Positions 8,589 through 9,170 of a stretch of 9,170 bases of DNA are shown piece by piece (the first letter of the stretch is position 1; each line of letters starts with the position of its first letter). The notes under the pieces are model-generated. The model saw only the letters and a program-made list of their open reading frames with translations, was not told where the DNA came from and searched no databases. The DNA lies in contig JARFQS010000478.1 in the NCBI GenBank assembly GCA_029287645.1, forward strand, positions 1 to 9,170. The letters run 5' to 3'. Source of the stretch: Thermoanaerobaculia bacterium (lineage in GTDB: Bacteria > Acidobacteriota > Thermoanaerobaculia > Multivoradales > JAHEKO01). The translations under genes and the position numbers were made by a program.

Positions 8589-8609
8589 CAGATTCCGAGC
8601 ACTTCCAGG

Positions 8610-9068
8610 TCAGTACTCGTATCGAATTCGAGTGCCCGCCGAGAGGTCCTGCAGGACCACCCGGAGCTGGCGGCCGGCCTTGGTGAAGGTCAGCACATCG
8701 CCACCCGATCCCGAGCTTCGCCAACCACTGCTCGACAGCTGCGATTCCAGCGTAGCGCGGACTCCCTCGATGGGCGCGGAGGTGTCGAGCTCGACAAAGC
8801 GCTCGGTACCCGGACTACCGAAATCCACCAGACTCGAGGGTGAGAAGACCGGCACATCCGATGGAAAGTCCGAAGGCAGGATTCCGGCCATTTCCTGCAC
8901 CGGCCGGGCAGCGGCGTACTCATCGAACTCGGTCGTCAGGCCCGCTTCCGGCCCCTCGTCCACCTCCACCGGTGCCAGTGGCTTCGATGCCTCCTCCCCA
9001 GGGGTCTTGTTGCCGCCACAGGCCCCGACCATCAAGAGGCTCGACAGCACGATTCCAACAAGCCTCAT
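8610..9068 (-). CDS. Small lipoprotein of unknown function
   Basis: I do not recognise a named family. From the ATG at 9068 the product has 152 residues. A signal peptide ends in a lipobox-like LMVGAC (12-17), with Cys17 as the expected lipidated residue, followed by a flexible acidic linker (about 18-55). A compact C-terminal domain (about 60-152) contains LPSDFPSDVPVF (64-75), a Leu/Ser-rich helix ending in SGW (114-116), and alternating strands to the end. That arrangement suggests a small alpha/beta domain outside the cytoplasm. The start is set by GAGGAGG (9075-9081), which lies 6 bases before 9068 and directly abuts an in-frame ATG at 9074. The frame stays open to the window edge, but upstream codons look non-coding. 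It is on the atp strand, but the promoter at 8559-8588 separates it from the operon, so a shared function is not implied. Confidence 0.75.
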   Translation of the reverse strand: MRLVGIVLSSLLMVGACGGNKTPGEEASKPLAPVEVDEGPEAGLTTEFDEYAAARPVQEMAGILPSDFPSDVPVFSPSSLVDFGSPGTERFVELDTSAPIEGVRATLESQLSSSGWRSSGSGGDVLTFTKAGRQLRVVLQDLSAGTRIRYEY

Positions 9069-9074
9069 CGACAT

Positions 9075-9081
9075 CCTCCTC
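9075..9081 (-). promoter_or_regulatory. Ribosome binding site that sets the lipoprotein start
   Basis: GAGGAGG on the minus strand lies 6 bases before the ATG at 9068. It touches the ATG at 9074 with no spacing, which makes 9068 the better start and gives a signal peptide of normal length. Confidence 0.65.
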
Positions 9082-9111
9082 GTTCCAACCCGTGTGCTAA
9101 CCTGATTTGCC

Positions 9112-9170
9112 ATGTCCTCGTCGGCTGTCAGAGCCGTGGTCGCCAGCGCCCTGCTCTCAGCATGGCTCAT
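9112..9170 (+). CDS. Possible start of a divergent gene, cut by window end
   Basis: An ATG at 9112 opens 19 codons to the window edge. They read MSSSAVRAVVASALLSAWL, a short polar/basic start followed by a hydrophobic run like the beginning of a signal peptide or membrane anchor. No ribosome-binding site is visible before it. The opposite strand is also open across the same bases. The piece is too short to identify and may be chance. Confidence 0.22.
   Translation, partial: MSSSAVRAVVASALLSAWL

Noticed and set aside
9069..9170. Minus-strand extension of the lipoprotein to the window edge
   Set aside because: It would bury the signal peptide behind 34 polar residues. The strong ribosome-binding site at 9075-9081 points to the ATG at 9068.

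Overview
This window is the end of an assembled contig carrying a nearly complete F-type (F1Fo) ATP synthase operon from a high-GC bacterium, with every confident gene on the minus strand. The organism cannot be named from the sequence alone. GC-rich third positions, a Sec/lipobox lipoprotein, cleavable signal peptides on subunits c and b, and one unbroken atpZ-I-B-E-F-H-A-G-D-C cluster suggest an uncultured Gram-negative-type lineage. Acidobacteriota, Gemmatimonadota or Myxococcota-like groups are possibilities only. The library signature at the left end (Nextera adapter plus a homopolymer) points to Illumina metagenome or draft-genome data.

Layout from right to left, which is the direction of transcription. 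At 9112-9170 there may be the first codons of a divergent plus-strand gene (weak). At 8610-9068 lies a small lipoprotein of unknown function. An extended -10 type promoter at 8559-8588 then precedes the operon. Next come atpZ (8201-8446), atpI (7801-8208), atpB/subunit a (6920-7783), atpE/subunit c (6424-6759), atpF/subunit b (5721-6305), atpH/delta (5096-5713), atpA/alpha (3343-5055), atpG/gamma (2449-3330), atpD/beta (957-2408) and atpC/epsilon (537-935). After a strong hairpin at 488-511 comes the N-terminal part of an unrecognised membrane protein (121-474). Positions 1-120 are not genomic: a cytosine run, an index-like segment and the Nextera read-1 adapter.

How the parts work together. 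Subunits a, c and b form the membrane Fo motor and stator. Delta joins b to the alpha3beta3 head. Gamma and epsilon form the rotor shaft. AtpZ and AtpI are assembly or cation-related accessory membrane proteins. All catalytic signatures are intact: the Walker A motifs, the beta catalytic glutamate, the alpha arginine finger, the subunit a arginine and the subunit c glutamate. The enzyme should be functional and probably proton-driven.

Departures from a textbook operon are few. AtpA carries an in-frame insert of roughly 60 residues in its nucleotide-binding domain. The two longest gaps inside the operon flank atpE and contain hairpins. Subunit c has a partly degenerate glycine motif. I found no CRISPR, mobile element, RNA gene, toxin/defence module or clearly new system, and no gene-free genomic stretch longer than 300 bases.
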